Part shown: in pieces, positions 34,285-34,457 of the stretch
Layout of the letters: the number at the start of each line of letters is the position of its first letter
How positions within the stretch are numbered: position 1 is the first letter of the stretch
Origin: Gammaproteobacteria bacterium
GTDB lineage: Bacteria > Pseudomonadota > Gammaproteobacteria > Steroidobacterales > Foliamicaceae
Length of the DNA: 34,457 bases
Reading direction: 5' to 3'
Assembly (NCBI GenBank): GCA_028821145.1
Contig: JAPPHC010000066.1
Span: forward strand, 1 to 34,457
Position numbers and translations under genes: made by a program
Notes under the pieces: generated by a model
Told to the model about the DNA's origin: nothing
Database searches by the model: none
The model's input: the letters and a program-made list of their open reading frames with translations, nothing else

Positions 34285-34457
34285 ATGCAAGATCCCGGCG
34301 AAGAACTCACCATGCCCACCGGGCAAGCTCCGGCGGATGCTTCCGAGTCCTATGGCGCGGACCAGATCGAGGTCCTGGAGGACCGGGAGTCGGTGCGCAA
34401 GCTGCCCGGGATGTATATCGGGGACACGGACGACGGCACCGGCCTGCATCACCTGAT
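34285..34457 (+). CDS. gyrB: DNA gyrase subunit B (partial, N-terminus only)
   Basis: GyrB is the ATPase subunit of gyrase, which introduces negative supercoils. Only about 57 codons are present. The [35 protein letters not shown] segment (read in pieces) is the start of the GHKL ATPase domain. The usual RKRPGMYIG reads RKLPGMYIG here. About 22 residues precede the conserved region; an in-frame ATG nine codons later ([11 protein letters not shown]) is an alternative start. It follows recF after 74 bp and runs off the window. Confidence 0.94.
   Translation, partial: MQDPGEELTMPTGQAPADASESYGADQIEVLEDRESVRKLPGMYIGDTDDGTGLHHL

Overview
The window is a GC-rich stretch of a gammaproteobacterial chromosome around the replication origin. 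This is inferred from the order rpmH-rnpA-yidC-mnmE-mnmG...rsmG-parA-parB on one strand, facing dnaA-dnaN-recF-gyrB on the other. It is supported by the dapF-DUF484-xerC-hslV operon, the TonB-dependent receptors and the gammaproteobacterial-type YidC. I cannot assign a genus. The abundance of TonB receptors and secreted peptidases suggests a heterotroph that feeds on peptides, possibly from a little-cultured lineage.

Layout from left to right. (1) 1-2848, minus strand: dapF, a DUF484 gene, xerC and hslV (cut by the window edge) form a compact operon with 1-4 bp overlaps. (2) 2996-14009: a signal-peptide RidA-like protein, then two TonB receptor / S9 peptidase pairs that point away from each other around a 425-bp intergenic region (TonB receptor 1 + S9 peptidase 1 on minus, TonB receptor 2 + S9 peptidase 2 on plus). 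(3) 14073-17029, plus strand: a ureohydrolase (agmatinase/guanidinobutyrase family) overlaps the start of a thiamine-diphosphate enzyme that carries a clear Tat signal. (4) 17039-30211, minus strand: one uninterrupted run rpmH-rnpA-yidC-mnmE-mnmG-[oppA-oppB-oppC-fused Opp ATPase]-rsmG-parA-parB. A complete oligopeptide ABC transporter sits inside the normally contiguous mnmG-rsmG-parAB block, and yidD is absent between rnpA and yidC. (5) 30378-34457, plus strand: dnaA, a putative oriC, dnaN, recF and the 5' end of gyrB. A strong parS candidate lies inside recF.

How the genes may work together (inference): secreted S9 peptidases trim peptides, TonB receptors bring oligopeptides or other ligands across the outer membrane, and the Opp transporter carries peptides across the inner membrane. 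The ureohydrolase/ThDP pair resembles the two signature enzyme classes of the arginine transaminase route (2-ketoarginine decarboxylase plus guanidinobutyrase), but the Tat signal on the ThDP enzyme does not fit that cytoplasmic route. ParA, ParB and the parS site form a chromosome segregation module next to the origin.

The most unusual items are the Tat-exported ThDP enzyme coupled to a ureohydrolase, the opp operon wedged into the gid/par operon, the regulatory-looking repeats between the two TonB receptor genes, and the parS site in recF. No rRNA, tRNA, CRISPR array, transposase or prophage gene was seen. Functional calls come from reading motifs by eye; no database search was run.
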